Origin: JBCBWG01 sp964579305
GTDB taxonomy: Bacteria > Pseudomonadota > Alphaproteobacteria > Rhizobiales > Hyphomicrobiaceae
Length of the DNA: 32,708 nt
Direction of reading: 5' to 3'
Assembly (NCBI GenBank): GCA_964579305.1
Contig: CAZOGY010000024.1
Span: 1-32,708, forward strand
Part shown: positions 32,632 through 32,708 of the stretch, one piece after another
Numbering within the stretch: position 1 is the first letter of the stretch
How the letters are laid out: each line of letters starts with the position of its first letter
Notes under the pieces: generated by a model
Told to the model about the DNA's origin: nothing
Databases searched by the model: none
What the model saw: the letters and a program-made list of their open reading frames with translations, nothing else
Program-made: the position numbers and the translations under genes

Positions 32632-32708
32632 TGCATGTCGCATCCAATCGGATTCACGCCCCAAGGCCGCAAAGCGGCCCGGCGCGAGCGCCGCCCCGCC
32701 GGAGGTGC
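32631..32708. repeat. Structured dispersed repeat, copy B (cut by window end)
   Basis: From ATGCATGTCGCATCC on, the sequence repeats 2496-2607 with one 33-bp subunit fewer and is otherwise nearly identical to the window edge. It contains the same GGCCGC-AAA-GCGGCC and GGCGC-GA-GCGCC hairpins. TGTCGCAT again begins four bases beyond a TAA stop, here that of the aminotransferase gene. Its right end lies outside the window. Confidence 0.85.

Overview
The window is about 32.7 kb of high-GC DNA (visibly around 60% or more) and carries a nearly complete division and cell wall (dcw) cluster of a Gram-negative bacterium. The gene order mraZ-rsmH-ftsL-ftsI-(VWA gene)-murE-murF-mraY-murD-ftsW-murG-murC-murB-ddl-ftsQ-ftsA-ftsZ-lpxC-bamD-ligA is the alphaproteobacterial arrangement. 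Together with the long FtsZ linker, many GTG/TTG starts and the lpxC-bamD-ligA tail, it points to an alphaproteobacterium, most likely of the Hyphomicrobiales (Rhizobiales). No genus can be named from the sequence. A run of exactly 100 N at 4275-4374 shows this is a draft scaffold.

Left flank (1-3680): the 3' part of the RNase P RNA gene, then two tandem paralogous genes for tiny secreted Cys/Arg-rich proteins. A hairpin terminator follows that could serve both strands. Then come three minus-strand genes: a NIPSNAP-family protein, an RraA/HMG-aldolase-like protein and a secreted alpha/beta hydrolase. A structured repeat of about 170 bp sits between the last two, and a second copy begins right after the last gene, at the right edge of the window.

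Leader of the dcw cluster (3681-4543): a helically phased 10-bp array of CCCAT boxes looks like a MraZ operator. Copies of a hairpin-forming repeat flank the assembly gap. mraZ starts at 4544.

The dcw cluster (4544-26276): all genes are on the plus strand, and many overlap or are closely spaced. They encode the cytoplasmic murein precursor ligases (MurC, D, E, F, Ddl), MurB, the membrane lipid I/II steps (MraY, MurG), the septal polymerase pair FtsW/FtsI and the divisome proteins FtsL, FtsQ, FtsA and FtsZ. MurE has the DNPR motif of the meso-diaminopimelate-adding enzyme. Two features are unusual: a secreted von Willebrand factor A protein inserted between ftsI and murE, and an FtsZ with no recognisable C-terminal anchor peptide of the EIPAFLRRQ type. 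A strong hairpin with a T-run ends the cluster after ftsZ. A perfect DnaA box lies in the 398-bp ftsA-ftsZ space.

Right flank (26622-32708): lpxC (lipid A synthesis), bamD (outer-membrane assembly lipoprotein, with a promoter-like site overlaid by a perfect palindrome), ligA (NAD-dependent DNA ligase) and a PLP-dependent aminotransferase. recN, which often lies between bamD and ligA in related genomes, is absent.
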